From: Ignelater luminosus
Taxonomy: Eukaryota > Arthropoda > Insecta > Coleoptera > Elateridae
Reading direction: 5' to 3'
NCBI GenBank assembly: GCA_011009095.1
Contig: VTPC01091041.1
Location: forward strand, 1-64,000
Length of the DNA: 64,000 nucleotides
Shown here piece after piece: positions 27,001 through 39,900 of this stretch. Within the stretch, counting starts at the first letter, position 1. The number at the start of each line of letters is the position of its first letter. The notes under the pieces are model-generated. The model saw only the letters and a list, made by a program, of their open reading frames with translations. It ran no database searches and was not told the DNA's origin. The translations under genes and the position numbers were made by a program.

Positions 27001-30000
27001 CTACGAATGCTTAGACACAAAAAAAAAGAATCCTAACTAAATACAATTTTGTTGAAGAAATTCCGTTTTAAATGATTTTATTTTAACAGACGTTGAAAAT
27101 CATTGAGAATTGTTGGCATTTCACATTAATCACTGTTGAGAAAAAAGAAAAATATTTTTGTTGAGATCTTGGAAGTTTATTTAGTAGACTGAAACTTGGC
27201 AAAATTATTTTCAGTTTTATTCTTATTTTTTAAGTTTTTTTATGGACGCTTTCGAACAAAAAATTACCAGCTTTATTAGCCCAAAGTTTCTTTGATGCTT
27301 TCTCTGATTAAATAAGAAGAAAGAAAAAGGAAATGAAAAGGAAATTGTCTGAGAGGAATTTAATAGTAAAAGTGTGGAATTTTGCACGTTTTTAGGTTAT
27401 GAATATTTGAATTTATTTCAGATTGCAGATTGCCGATACGTATATTTTTGTTAAATAAATGATTTGTTGGTTGTTTTCTTTAAAATGTTTAAGGTAAAAG
27501 ATTTCTTGAATTTTAAAATGAGTTTTAACATAACCATCGTGCATTTCCTTTTTCTATTAATTGTACCAAAATTGTAAGTCATGCTCAGGTTTTCTGTTTT
27601 TAAATATTAAGTTTAGCTTTGGTTCAATTCAGAAAAAAATAAATTTTAATTACATTTAAATTTTTTTTAACCTTTTTGAAAGATTTAAATCGAAATCTCA
27701 ATCCTGTCCTGTCTACAATAATCAATACATTTCAATAAATATTATTCGTCCTAATGTAGTCACCAACAAAAAACAATTCGACATTCAAATTGGTATTAGC
27801 ACAAGATTAAAATATACAAATTCATCATGACTATACAAGAGAAATGTTTTGTTTATAGTACAACAAGGCGTAGCCTCATAGTAAACATAATAAACAAATA
27901 AACCCACCCTTAATTTTCGAAGATAATTACATTCAATTATGTTCATTATTAATTCCAGTTATTGTTTTAATTTATTATCACTGATAAGTAAAATCGTTGG
28001 CGAACAAACGTTTTTTCCTGTTTAGATAAGCCTCTTATTCATAATCTCTTGTAACCTGCAATTAAAGATCAAATAAAAGTGTCAAAATCCAGAATTCTAG
28101 TTGACAGTTCCACCACATATCAAATTACATCTTCCTTTGAATGAGACGTTGTGAAGTGCTTCCGTTGCCGCGATGTTTAATTAATGGATTTGGTTGAGTT
28201 GAAGCATCCGGAATGAATTCATTAAAAACGAACTTCAAAGGAAAAGCCTTGAATACATGCAAGGACGATTAATGTACTCCTTGTTATATTTTTTTTTACT
28301 TATAATGTAATTTTAAAAAATGATTTTCATTTATGTAAATTTCCTTATTTTCATATAAATTCTTTTTTGATTTATTCAAGCGTACAGGTAATCTTAATAT
28401 GTGAAAATAGTTTCGTTATCCTGAAAAAATGAATGAATCGCATGAGAACAATGTTTCAAGGCCAGATGTAACCGTACGCTGCGCTGTCCGCGCTTTCAGT
28501 ACTGCACCTATGCGTCTTCCCAGAAGCTCGCAAATCTATTACTACGCAAAGTAAATGATTGAGATTCCGAGTTCAGGTGGTTTGATATTTATGGCTGGTT
28601 GTTGGCATGACGCCATATCTGAGTTAGAGTCGCAGTTACGCTCTTTACAATGGCTGTTGGCGGCAACAGACGGCATAAGAAAGCTCTATAAGGGGATAAC
28701 AACATCTAGTCCTGAAACAACGGTCTACACTGATGTTCCTGCAACCGCTGCCATGTCCTAACCGCTTAGAGTGTATTGTCAAGTTTCTGCTCTTGTACTG
28801 GTTTCTTTTTTTCCCTTTTATGTTATACAGTCACGGATGAATTTTTAATCTGAGTTCCTGCAAGTCATTTTATGAAGGGAATAGTGCTCCATTGTTTCAA
28901 ATGTATTGACCCTTCTCGATTCATTGTAGATCGAGGAAGAACTTCGTTGCAGCTTGTAAACATCGATATGAAAAATTGTCGTGTGTGGGCGTGTTACAGT
29001 TTGTCCTGCAGATTCTATCGTGACCATTATAAGGGGCAAACTGGCACACAAACCATTAGGAGACGCGCATATAGAAAAAATTCGGCAAGTGTCATATGTC
29101 AAAGGTAGCTCATTAGTTTATGCCATTCTCCCACACACCCATAATACCAGCCGTTCACATTTCTCACCAGCAACCGAGGGGTCATCCACTTTTTGCCTTT
29201 CTTTGATAATCGTCTCTTGCACTTCCGACGTCTTGTAACTGTTCCTTCTTCTCTTTTAAGTTTCTCATACGAGACTATTGTATGAAGCGCTGCATTAAAT
29301 ACTGTGATTATGTGTTTTGTTACTTGATAGCTAGATGCAGTGTGGAATTACAAGATAAGGCAAATTAATTGACGCTGTACGTGTAACGGATCACCTTTAG
29401 ATTATATTACTCACTTTTTCTTTTGTTTATCTACTACTTACAAAAATATACACATTATTCATAAGAAGGAAATCTTTTTGTTAGTGGGAAATATCGATTG
29501 TAGATAATAAAAATAAAAATGCTCAACATAAATTAAATTATTACAAAATAGAAGTATTCTGTAACTTGATATACAGTGTGTTTATATAATTCTTCAATTT
29601 TAAAAATAAAAAAAGAGAAAGAAATTTTATAGGACCAATCCATCATCAATATCTTCTTGGGAAGTGGACCCCAGAGCTTGTTTTTGTTGCCTTTCAGCTT
29701 TAAATCGTAAAATAAAACCCTGAGTGTATTTATAAATTAATTCTGAAACTTTCTCATTCTGGTGTTTTCCATCCTATCTCCTTCACTGTTCTGTTGCTAT
29801 CCAGCTTTTCCAGATGTCCCACCCATTGTAAGCGCCGTGCTCTTATGAAGTCTGAGATAATTGGTTTATTTATTTATTTAGAATTTATATTGATGATTTA
29901 TTGAAATACTGAATTGATGAGCAACTTATTCTTAATGAAATGTTATTTACACACATCTGACAGAAGTATGAAATTTCTACAATTTTCTGCAAGTATGAAA

Positions 30001-30920
30001 TTTAATTTAGGTTAGAAGCTGATTTATTCCATAGCTAGAACAAAATTTTTGGCTTCAATAAATTTAAAAACCATTAATTGCTTTGGTTGTCTAAAAAAAT
30101 TTTCGATCACACTGTATATTCAGAATATTTCCTTATTGATGTGCATTTTATCAAGGCGGACCTAAAAAAATATTTCTTGTAGAAAAATCTTCATAAAATT
30201 AAATTTTTCTTTGTTTTCTAATCTGATCCAGCATTGAAGTTTCTTATAATTTTACCTTCATATTCACTATAACATAATTTCTTTACCAGAAATAACCATT
30301 AAAACGTTTACATATTTAAGTTACACAGAAGTTGCATGTCGATCAAGTTTCTTGGAGGCAGTACAGTAGCAGTTCCATAAAAAATTCAATGCATGTGAAC
30401 AAGGCAAACCTGCATTAAAGTACAGTAAAAAACATAAACTCAATTTCTGCGGAATCCGAGTATTTTCAATATTAATGCATGTCATTTAAAGACACCCAAT
30501 TTAGAATACCACTCACGCATTTAAACTTGTTCGTACTGAAATTTTGCATACGTAACATGCATAAATAAAATTGACCACTATTGTAAATTCGAACACTTCC
30601 AAGAATGCATCCATGCGGACACGAGAACTTTTTTATCGTCATGTCAAATCAAATTCTTAATAATGCGGAAACAAACTAAATATTAGTAATGTATAAAACA
30701 TAATAAGGAAAAATAGAAACGGAAAGTTTTACTTTACTAGTAAATAGTGGCCATTAAACTACCGCACGTTCAAGATCTGAGACGTGGGAATTGCATTTAT
30801 GGCTTCGAAGTTGGAATTGCATTAGTTATCGGTTCGCGGTGGTCGCCAAGAGAAACTTTATTGCACATTCGTCTCTGCTCATTCTTGCATGGTGAATGAT
30901 AGAGTGTATATTTGTTTCAG
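24096..30920 (+). other. Inferred first intron of tenectin (6.8 kb)
   Basis: The donor GTAAGT at 24,096 and the acceptor TTTGTTTCAG ending at 30,920 bracket AT-rich sequence without recognisable coding exons. GC-richer pockets occur near 24,560-25,150, 26,280-26,700 and 28,440-29,240. These are candidate enhancers, a common property of long first introns. The pairing of this donor with this acceptor is inferred. Confidence 0.4.
28440..29240. promoter_or_regulatory. GC-richer pocket inside the inferred first intron
   Basis: CpG content is raised compared with flanks. Several overlapping short frames on both strands (62-86 codons) result from reduced stop-codon density rather than from a recognisable protein. 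It is a candidate conserved regulatory block, inferred from composition. Confidence 0.25.
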
Positions 30921-30928
30921 GACGCGCC

Positions 30929-33900
30929 ATGACGGCGTGGAGTTCAGGGCTGCCGCTGCCAGCCCTGGTGGTGCTGCTTTTCACTCTGTTGCCTGTACTC
31001 ATACACACCGGTAAGTATATTGTTTCATTATTAATATTTACACTACTCTAAAGTAAAAAAACGCATTTTCAATGGGATCACGTGTGAAACTTGATTGTGC
31101 AATTTGAACTAGTAATACCACAACGGAAAGAATTCCTTACTTGTTATGTTTTCTTTTATGTATAACTTGCCGTTCCTGTTTGGGTCACTTACCTAATATT
31201 CGCAATAACTTTTTTTGTTTCACTAAACAAAAGTAATATACACTCACTAGAAAAACATCAACATAATTAATTATTATTCTAAAAGATAAAAATAACTGTA
31301 AATAATTTTAGCAAAAAAAAAACTTTGCATAAGAAATCACTGACCCATCACTACTAGCAGAACAGAAAAAAAATTGTAGTAGGCCTACATTTCAGGAAGA
31401 AATAAATCAGAAGTAATACGATCTGATCTTAAGCTTGTAGATTTAGATCTGAACATACTGAAACAGGGACCGTGGTACTTGTTCTGGGTTCACAGTAACG
31501 GTATTCACGTAACCACGATTATATAAAGAAAAACTTTGATGGATTATCCCTGGGAGTAAAAAATGGGCGTATCATCAATTATGCAGCTGGAAGTGCGAAT
31601 AGGAAGTTGTGCAAAAATTTTACAAGCTTTAATTACTGGTCCATTCGGTTTAACGGTGTTTTAAGTGATGTACGATAACAAAAAGTATGGTGACTAAAAA
31701 GCGTCATTTAGTTTTAAGTGGACAAGGGCAAAACAAGATTACAGATATGCTTTCAAGTTTTTTACTTTTCTGTTTTGAATAATAACATCTTAACTTTTAA
31801 CTTGTCAAAATATTTTACTTAAAGTGTTATCATTTGTCTTCTAGAATTTCCACTCGAAAATAAAATCTGAAGACTTCAATTTTAAATGTTCTATATCGTT
31901 TTAAAGATGAGAATTATCTAAATTTGATTTTGCTCGAACAAGTTAAATTGTCCAAAATATTCTGCTTTTTGACTAAATATGACTTACTTGCTAAGAATTT
32001 CTTGAAATTAAATTTAATATCAATAGATCTGACATTTTTAAAAATTAACTCGATATGTGATATATGTATAAATTATTGCAGTAAATAAACTCGTCTAAAA
32101 TTGGGCATAAGTTTGGTTAATGACAATCTCAACTGTATGGGACTGTCTTTAGACTAACTACCATACCATCAGTTTAAAAGCTTCTGGTATTACATAGATA
32201 TTAATAGAAAAGGAAAATATAAAAGCTGATTTCCAATGACATACCAGACTGTAATTACAGAAAGTTGTAATAAACAGTAACTCTTTTGCTGTTTTAATAA
32301 AGCAATACAACTTAGCTTGCCCACCATTTTACATCTTTTCCATTTGATATTACCTATAAGCAAGCACTCAAAGATCCTTAGGGTTCACTTCAAGTATCTT
32401 CTAGACCATGTCCGTCTTTTCAGTTTTTAGCTTTTTGTGCAGACAATCAGAAGGCTATAAAAATGTTCTTATGAAACTTGTTCAATGTTTTATTGCCTGC
32501 TGTTTGTACCAAAAAAGCTTCCATTCTCTCAAACACTCTATTTTTAAGCAAGAAACGATTGCAAATGTTGTACTATAAAGTTTTTAAAAATAATAATTAT
32601 GGTGGACATTCGAACTTTAGCAAGAAATTAATTTTGTCCATTTGAAGTCTCTTGTTTCTACCACCATTCGTCAACTAAGTGCAGTAATTAATTTCTACTC
32701 CATGAGCCATCAACTTTTAATATTTAATATCATTCGTATTGTAATGGAGAAACTGCAGATAGAACTGTTTAAATGTTTGAAATTCTCATGTTTATACATT
32801 AAAGAGATATTTTCCATGAATAATACCTGACTTGTCATGGCGAATCTCTCATGGTAGGCTGTGATGAGAAACATCTTTTGAGCTTTTGGCAGACTTAAAC
32901 ATCTTAATGACCTTTCATAAGATTTTCAATTCGAAAAGTTTATCTTTTGTTTACCTATAGACCAAACCAAAATCTATAACCAATAAGATCTTTTGGCCAG
33001 TCATCCAAGAGATAAATTTAAAACTTCTGCATCCCAAACCAAAACGGTTTACAATTGTGACATGGTTCATAAATCAAAAAGAGATCAAACCATTCTTCAG
33101 ACATTATTGACTTGCTTGTTCTAGAAAGAAAATTCATTCCAAGATTTCCAAAAAATTGGAATTCAGACAAAATTGGGAAAAATGTTGTAGACGAAAATTT
33201 CTGAATAAATAAATTATAATTACTTCGGCTTTTTCGATAATGCCCTATGTCCAAATTCTGAAAGTTCTATCCACAAGCAGAATAGTAAATATAACTAAAC
33301 TTGGTAAATGTTTAAATCAGAAAAAAATTATGTATTTGTCTAAATGGTTAAAATTTAAACAAAACTAGAAATGGAAAAACAAGATATTTAAATTGCTTCG
33401 TGAAGAAAACGATTTAAGATTTCATTTAGAAGAACGTTGAACGGGCAAAAGGTTAATGAAAAACTGTACATTAAAATTTGTAATGAATGAGAGAGAATTT
33501 ATTATTTGTTGTGTACGCACACCATAAAAAATGTTTTAAATTGTTATGCGTTCTCAATTACCAATGTTTACATTACTATGAACTATGAACAATGCAGTAC
33601 GTGACTAAAAATACAATATATATTTATTAATTTCATTCATAAAGAATAAATAGTGAAATTGGTATACGTAAAATTATAATTGTAAAATTATTGCTTTTTC
33701 AGAACTAAATTAATTAAAGTGAGACTACTAAGATTAAACGGTTTTAATTAGTTCAGTTCAAGCAGCGCCATCTAAGCGTTAAGCGCCAGAGGTAATAAGG
33801 AAATTCCGAGTTTCGTCATTATACTGCTTTCGTTTTCTTCCAAAAAATCTCCAGAAAAAATAAACGTGACAATGACGGTTAATTTCTAGAAATCGAACTA

Positions 33901-36900
33901 ACTATTTTAAGTGCTGCATAATTTTGACATTAATGTTCACAGACGTCTGTGAGAAATTATGCGTATGTAAATTTTAAATATTTAGTATTCATCTTCCGTA
34001 ATAAGCTGTAGATTTTTACAAAAGCGACTACTCGCATCCGTAATTTATTTTTATAACAAAACAATAAATTCCTCAACGTCAATACCGCTGAAGTATTAGA
34101 GGTATTACAAAATGTGTCTTATTTTTTGCTTTGCTTAGCCTCATCAGTAGGTCACATTGATTATTTCGGTTTTTGATTGTTGAAAGAATTAAAATTGTAC
34201 TTGTACAAATATGTGCAATCACGATTTACCAATCTCATAACAGGATAAAATTTAGTAAAATTCAAGAGCCTAAAGAAACATTAAAAAAACAACGGTTTTC
34301 CATTCAAAGCACTCTTGTAAACCGTGTAATATTTAATATATAAGATACAAAACTGAATTAGCAGACGACGGTCCGTAATTCACAAAGGTCCATAACTGTC
34401 AGAAAGCACAATAACATTGTCCTCGATTGCGGGTTCGCGGCTTGACCTCCCGTGGCAGTCTCGGTCGCGTCTCCCACGCTTTGCCGGACCACGGAGAGTT
34501 TTGTCTGGCTAATGTATGCGAAAGCTATTTCTGCATTCACAAATTACGAGAGATGGGTTTGATTGCCGAGGTTATGTAACCGATTTTACAGTTACCGCGG
34601 CAATAACATGTGAACAGTGTCAGGTTCAAGATCATTAATTGCCGTTGTTTTATGACAATATGGGTGCGAACTTATAATTCTATAAATCAAACTGACCCAA
34701 CGATGTGTCCGACTTAGCTGGAAGCATTGCGAAAATGTCATACCTACTATGTGCACGCGTGAATAGGTGTTGAAAAGATACATTAGTATTCCTATTCGTT
34801 ATCTTTCAGGGTCAGACTGTGGAAATTAAATCGCAATGAAACACCCTCTTCCCTGTATTTTAAGTTTTAGTTGATCAAAACTTTATTTTATCTCAAAGTT
34901 GAAAAACTTAAAATTTATTGTTTTAAAATTCTCCAAATAATTTTTTATTCGGGGTTTTCTCATTTAAACACATGGGAATTTTTCTGAATAAATTATTAAT
35001 AAAGTTAGGTTAGGTTACTTCATTTCCGATTAGGTTAGGTCACTAAATTCAGAAGAAAAAATTCCAAAAAATTAAGTTGATCAGGAAATGCAATGTCTAA
35101 AAGTACAATAAATAAACCGTACATATTATGTTAGTTGTTCCAGATTTCAATTTACCAGAATTACATGTCTTGTAAAGTTTAGTTTGCTTTGCGGTAGATA
35201 GATATGTATGTAATTTTTTGTTTGTTAAATTTCAGACTTTTTTCTTAGTAAAATAACAGATATATTCTGAGAATCTTCACGTTTTTTATCATTGCAGACA
35301 CGACTCGTTAACCTACATACAATTTTCAGAATTTGAATAAATAAAAAAGTGGCTAAATAATAAACATAAAGATATGATTTTGGGAAATTCAAAGTAAACC
35401 AACAACATAATAACAACCATAAAAGCAATCAAAATAAGAACACGACCAAATAAAAATTGTACTGTAATTTTATGCAAAATAAGAGAAAATTGCAGTGAGA
35501 AAAAGCTCTTAATTCTCTAATTACATCTTGTAATTAATACTAAATTAGAAAATAACAAATCTAGTTCTTAATGAGTATAAATAATACAACGTTGCAGACT
35601 TGAGCAATTTGCACATAAAAAAAACAAATTAAGATGAATATTTATACAGAACTTATTACTTAACTTTTCGATTTTAAACAAGTGTAACCAAAACAAAAAT
35701 TACTTTCACTAAAAACAAAAATTCTTTAATAAGATTCCCGCATTCTACAAGAATTTAAAAATTAATTTTAATGAAAAACATGTCCAGCTGCGAAATATTT
35801 ATCCCTATCAGTGGGATTACGACATAATGTCCCTGCAAGTAATTTGTTGCTGTCCAATGATTAATTTGAACTTGCAATCACAGATTTCTAATGTTTTCCG
35901 TAATAAACACAACCAAGCGTTTAATCCTCTACGGCATCCTACACCGATTAGTAGGCATTTTAGTTTGTAAACTTTTCTTATATGCACTTCAAAAACCACC
36001 AATTAACTCTAAATGACTTATCGTAGCAAAGACATTTTCGCTTCTAGCCGCTAGCCAAACTGGAATCGCCAGTTTGCGGATGTTAATTTAACCATCCGGT
36101 CATCGAACTAAGCAAAATACCCTGAGGCATGTGTGTATGTGCATTTGTGGCCGTGATTGTTAACTGCATCTCTCTGAGAATTGAAATTTGTTACAACTTC
36201 GTTGTAATACCCAGTTGCGTGTCTGAAGATTCTCAAAATAAATCTTTTTATGTTCTGGTTATGTAAACGGCTATTTACTGCAATATTTTCCCAGTAGTCA
36301 CCCAGTTGGCAACTAAGATTATTACGTTTGCATGCACGATTGACAAGTAATTTACTATTCAGGTGGTGTGGGCCGCTCCCTCACGATCTCTGTTGAGCCA
36401 GTGACCCGTACCTGTCCCACTGTCATACATTTAAATAACAAACTAACACCTAAATAATAATTATTTTTTTTTGTTTTAGCCCCTGTGGCCGAACAAAACA
36501 CAGAAATGAGTTCATACTATCCAGGTAACATATCATAAATCCAACCATTATCTAATTCCTTATTAATCATTGATTGATTTTAGTTACAGATTCAACGGGA
36601 TGTTATTATAATTTTCAACATTACGACGAAGGAGACAGAATTCTTACGAACGAACCTTGCCTAAATTGTACCTGCCATAATCGAATGCTCATGTGCTACC
36701 TACGCGTATGTCCATTTACAAAAGCCATCGGGCAAGATTGTACCGTAGAAAAACGGGCCGATCAATGTTGCCCCGTTATTACGTGCCCAGAAGGTATGTT
36801 TTTATTTTTATATCCATATACGCCAACTAAACGAATATTCTAGTTCCAGTTCCAGTTCAACTTTTGCCATCTACTACACCATCGACAGCATTAGGTCACA

Positions 36901-39900
36901 TGAATGAATATGGTTGCTTTATTGACAATTTATTCTATTCTGATGGCGCTAGAGTGCCTTCAAATCCGAACCAACCTTGCGAACTTTGTTACTGTATTAG
37001 AAATCGTACAGCTTGTGTTATGCAAGAATGTACGCTGAAAATTGAAGGCTGCAAACCCGTTTATCAAGATGGAGTGTGTTGCCCGGCTAGATACGACTGC
37101 GGTAAATATTTTAGATAAATATGTTCCAAGAACTTGTTTTAAGGTATTAATGTTTATCTACAGATCATCCCGAAGAAAATCTCTTAGAAACCACTACAAC
37201 AGAAAGACCAGGACTAATATTTACAACTACAATGTTACCTGGAACTAGCGAATGTGTATACAACAATGAAGTTTACGCAGATGGTGCCTTAATAAAGAAG
37301 GACCTACCTTGCGAACATTGTTACTGTATGAAGGGAGATATTGTATGCGCTGTACAAGAATGTAGTCCTACGCCACTAGATAAAGTCAACTGCACAGCAA
37401 TACTTAAAGAAGATCAGTGTTGTCCCGACACTTACGACTGCGATAATATCATCGAACAGGAACTTACAACATTATCCTATTACGACTATACTACCGTCTC
37501 TCCACGGCCAGTTCAACCAGTTGAGTCTGAAAATGAAGAAGAAAATGCCATACTTCCGACACTATATCCTTCGTATACTGGTAAACCCTTCGAAGTTGAA
37601 CACATACCTCCAAGCGTAACCGAAACACAACAGCCAGTAACACTGGAAGAAGAAACCCGTGCACCTGGAGTAACCGAACAACAAACCGAGCGGTATCCAT
37701 TGCCTGAGGAAACCTCGACACCAGGTGCCGTAGAAATCGAACAGAAACCAGAGCAAGTTCCGGTAGAGGAAGGTGAACACGAACTTTATCCATCAGCAAC
37801 TGCACAACCTCATGAAATCCTCACAGAATTACATCCTTCAATAACTGAACAACCAGATGTAATTATAACAGAAGGTCCTGGAGGAGGTGTAACAGAAGAA
37901 CATCCTTCGGTAACTGAACATCCCGGAGAAGTAGTAACTCATCGTCCTGAAGAAATCGAACACACACCAGAAGCTGTGACAGAACACCGTCCACTGGAAG
38001 AACAGTATCCAGAAGTGCATCCTACGTTAACCGAGGAACCTGAAGTAATAGCAACACCCAGCCCTGAAGAAATTGAACCTACTCCAGAAGCTGTAACAGA
38101 ACACATTCCATTGGAAGAACAGCATCCAGAGAAACTTCCTTCAGTAACTGAATACCCTGGAGAAGTACCAACACGTGGTCCAGAAGAAATCGAACACACT
38201 CCAGAANNNNNNNNNNNNNNNNNNNNNNNNNNNNNNNNNNNNNNNNNNNNNNNNNNNNNNNNNNNNNNNNNNNNNNNNNNNNNNNNNNNNNNNNNNNNNN
38301 NNNNNNNNNNNNNNNNNNNNNNNNNNNNNNNNNNNNNNNNNNNNNNNNNNNNNNNNNNNNNNNNNNNNNNNNNNNNNNNNNNNNNNNNNNNNNNNNNNNN
38401 NNNNNNNNNNNNNNNNNNNNNNNNNNNNNNNNNNNNNNNNNNNNNNNNNNNNNNNNNNNNNNNNNNNNNNNNNNNNNNNNNNNNNNNNNNNNNNNNNNNN
38501 NNNNNNNNNNNNNNNNNNNNNNNNNNNNNNNNNNNNNNNNNNNNNNNNNNNNNNNNNNNNNNNNNNNNNNNNNNNNNNNNNNNNNNNNNNNNNNNNNGAA
38601 GAAATCGAACACACCCCAGCAGTAACAGAGCATGTTCCAGTAGAAGAACAACGTCCAGAAGAGCATCCTTCAGTAACTGAACAGCCTGCAGAGGTACCAA
38701 CGCATGGTCCTGAAGAAATTGAACATACTCCAGAAGTAACAGAGCACATTCCAGTAGAAGAACATCCTTCAGTAACTGAACAACTTGGAGAGGTAGTAAC
38801 ACATGGTCCTGTAGAAGTTGAACATACACCAGAAGCAGTAACCGAACATATTCCACTGGAAGAGCAACATCCAGAGGAACATCCTACAATAACTGAAGTA
38901 CCTGGAGAAATTGTAACACAAGGTCCTGCAGAGGCACAACAGACAGAACATGTTCCAGTAGAGGAACATCCTTCAGTAACTGTACAACCTGGAGAAATAG
39001 CAACGCCTGGTACCGAAGAAATTGAACACGCACCAGAAGTGGCAACAGAACACATTCCAACAGAAGTACATCCTGTAGTAACGGAACTACCTGGCGAAAT
39101 TGTAACTCATGGTCCTGTGGAAGCTGTTGAAGTCGAACAGACCCCAGAAGCAGAGACCGAACATGTTCCATTAGAAGAGCAACACCCAGAACTATATCCG
39201 TCGGCAACCGTACAACCTGAGGAAATCGTAACGCCCGGTCCTGTAGAAGGAGCAACTGGACGGCCAGAAGAAATTTCCACAAAAGGTCCTATAGAAGCTG
39301 TAACGGAACATATTCCAGAACTACACCCTGAAGTAACTGAATATCCCGAAGAAGTAGGAACTTATGTTCCTACAGAAGCTGAACAAATACCAGAGCATGT
39401 TCCAACCGTAGAACACGAACTGTATCCATCAGCAACTGCACAGCCTGAAGAAATACATACAATTGGTCCAATAGAAATCACCACTGAAGGTGAACGACTG
39501 CCAGAAGGTACGCATATTCCTGTAGAAGGTCATGTTCCTAAAGTCGAAGAAGCAACAGAACACCCTGCTGCTCATGTTACTGGAGGAGAAGTAACTGAAG
39601 GCCAGGAACAGGCAACTGAAAAACCCACTGAACATGGAGTTCCTGTAACCGCAAAACCAGAAGGAGAAGTAACAGAGCAAGCACCGCACTTAACGGAAGA
39701 ACCTATTGTGTCTGTTACCGAAGAAGGACATGTTCCTGAAATAACAAAGGAACCACATGCACCAGAGAAACCTGAAGGTGTAACTATTACTGAAGAAGGC
39801 TTAACAACACAAGGAATACCTGAGGTTCACATTACTGAAAAACAACCAGAATATACAGAACCACCAGTTCATACTGCAACAGAAGGCGAATTAATACCAA

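Noticed and set aside
37491..39689. Long minus-strand ORFs opposite the tenectin repeats (up to about 300 codons)
   Set aside because: They are antisense shadows of the low-complexity Glu/Thr/Pro codons and include the N-run; composition (Cys/Ser/Phe-rich) mirrors the sense repeats.
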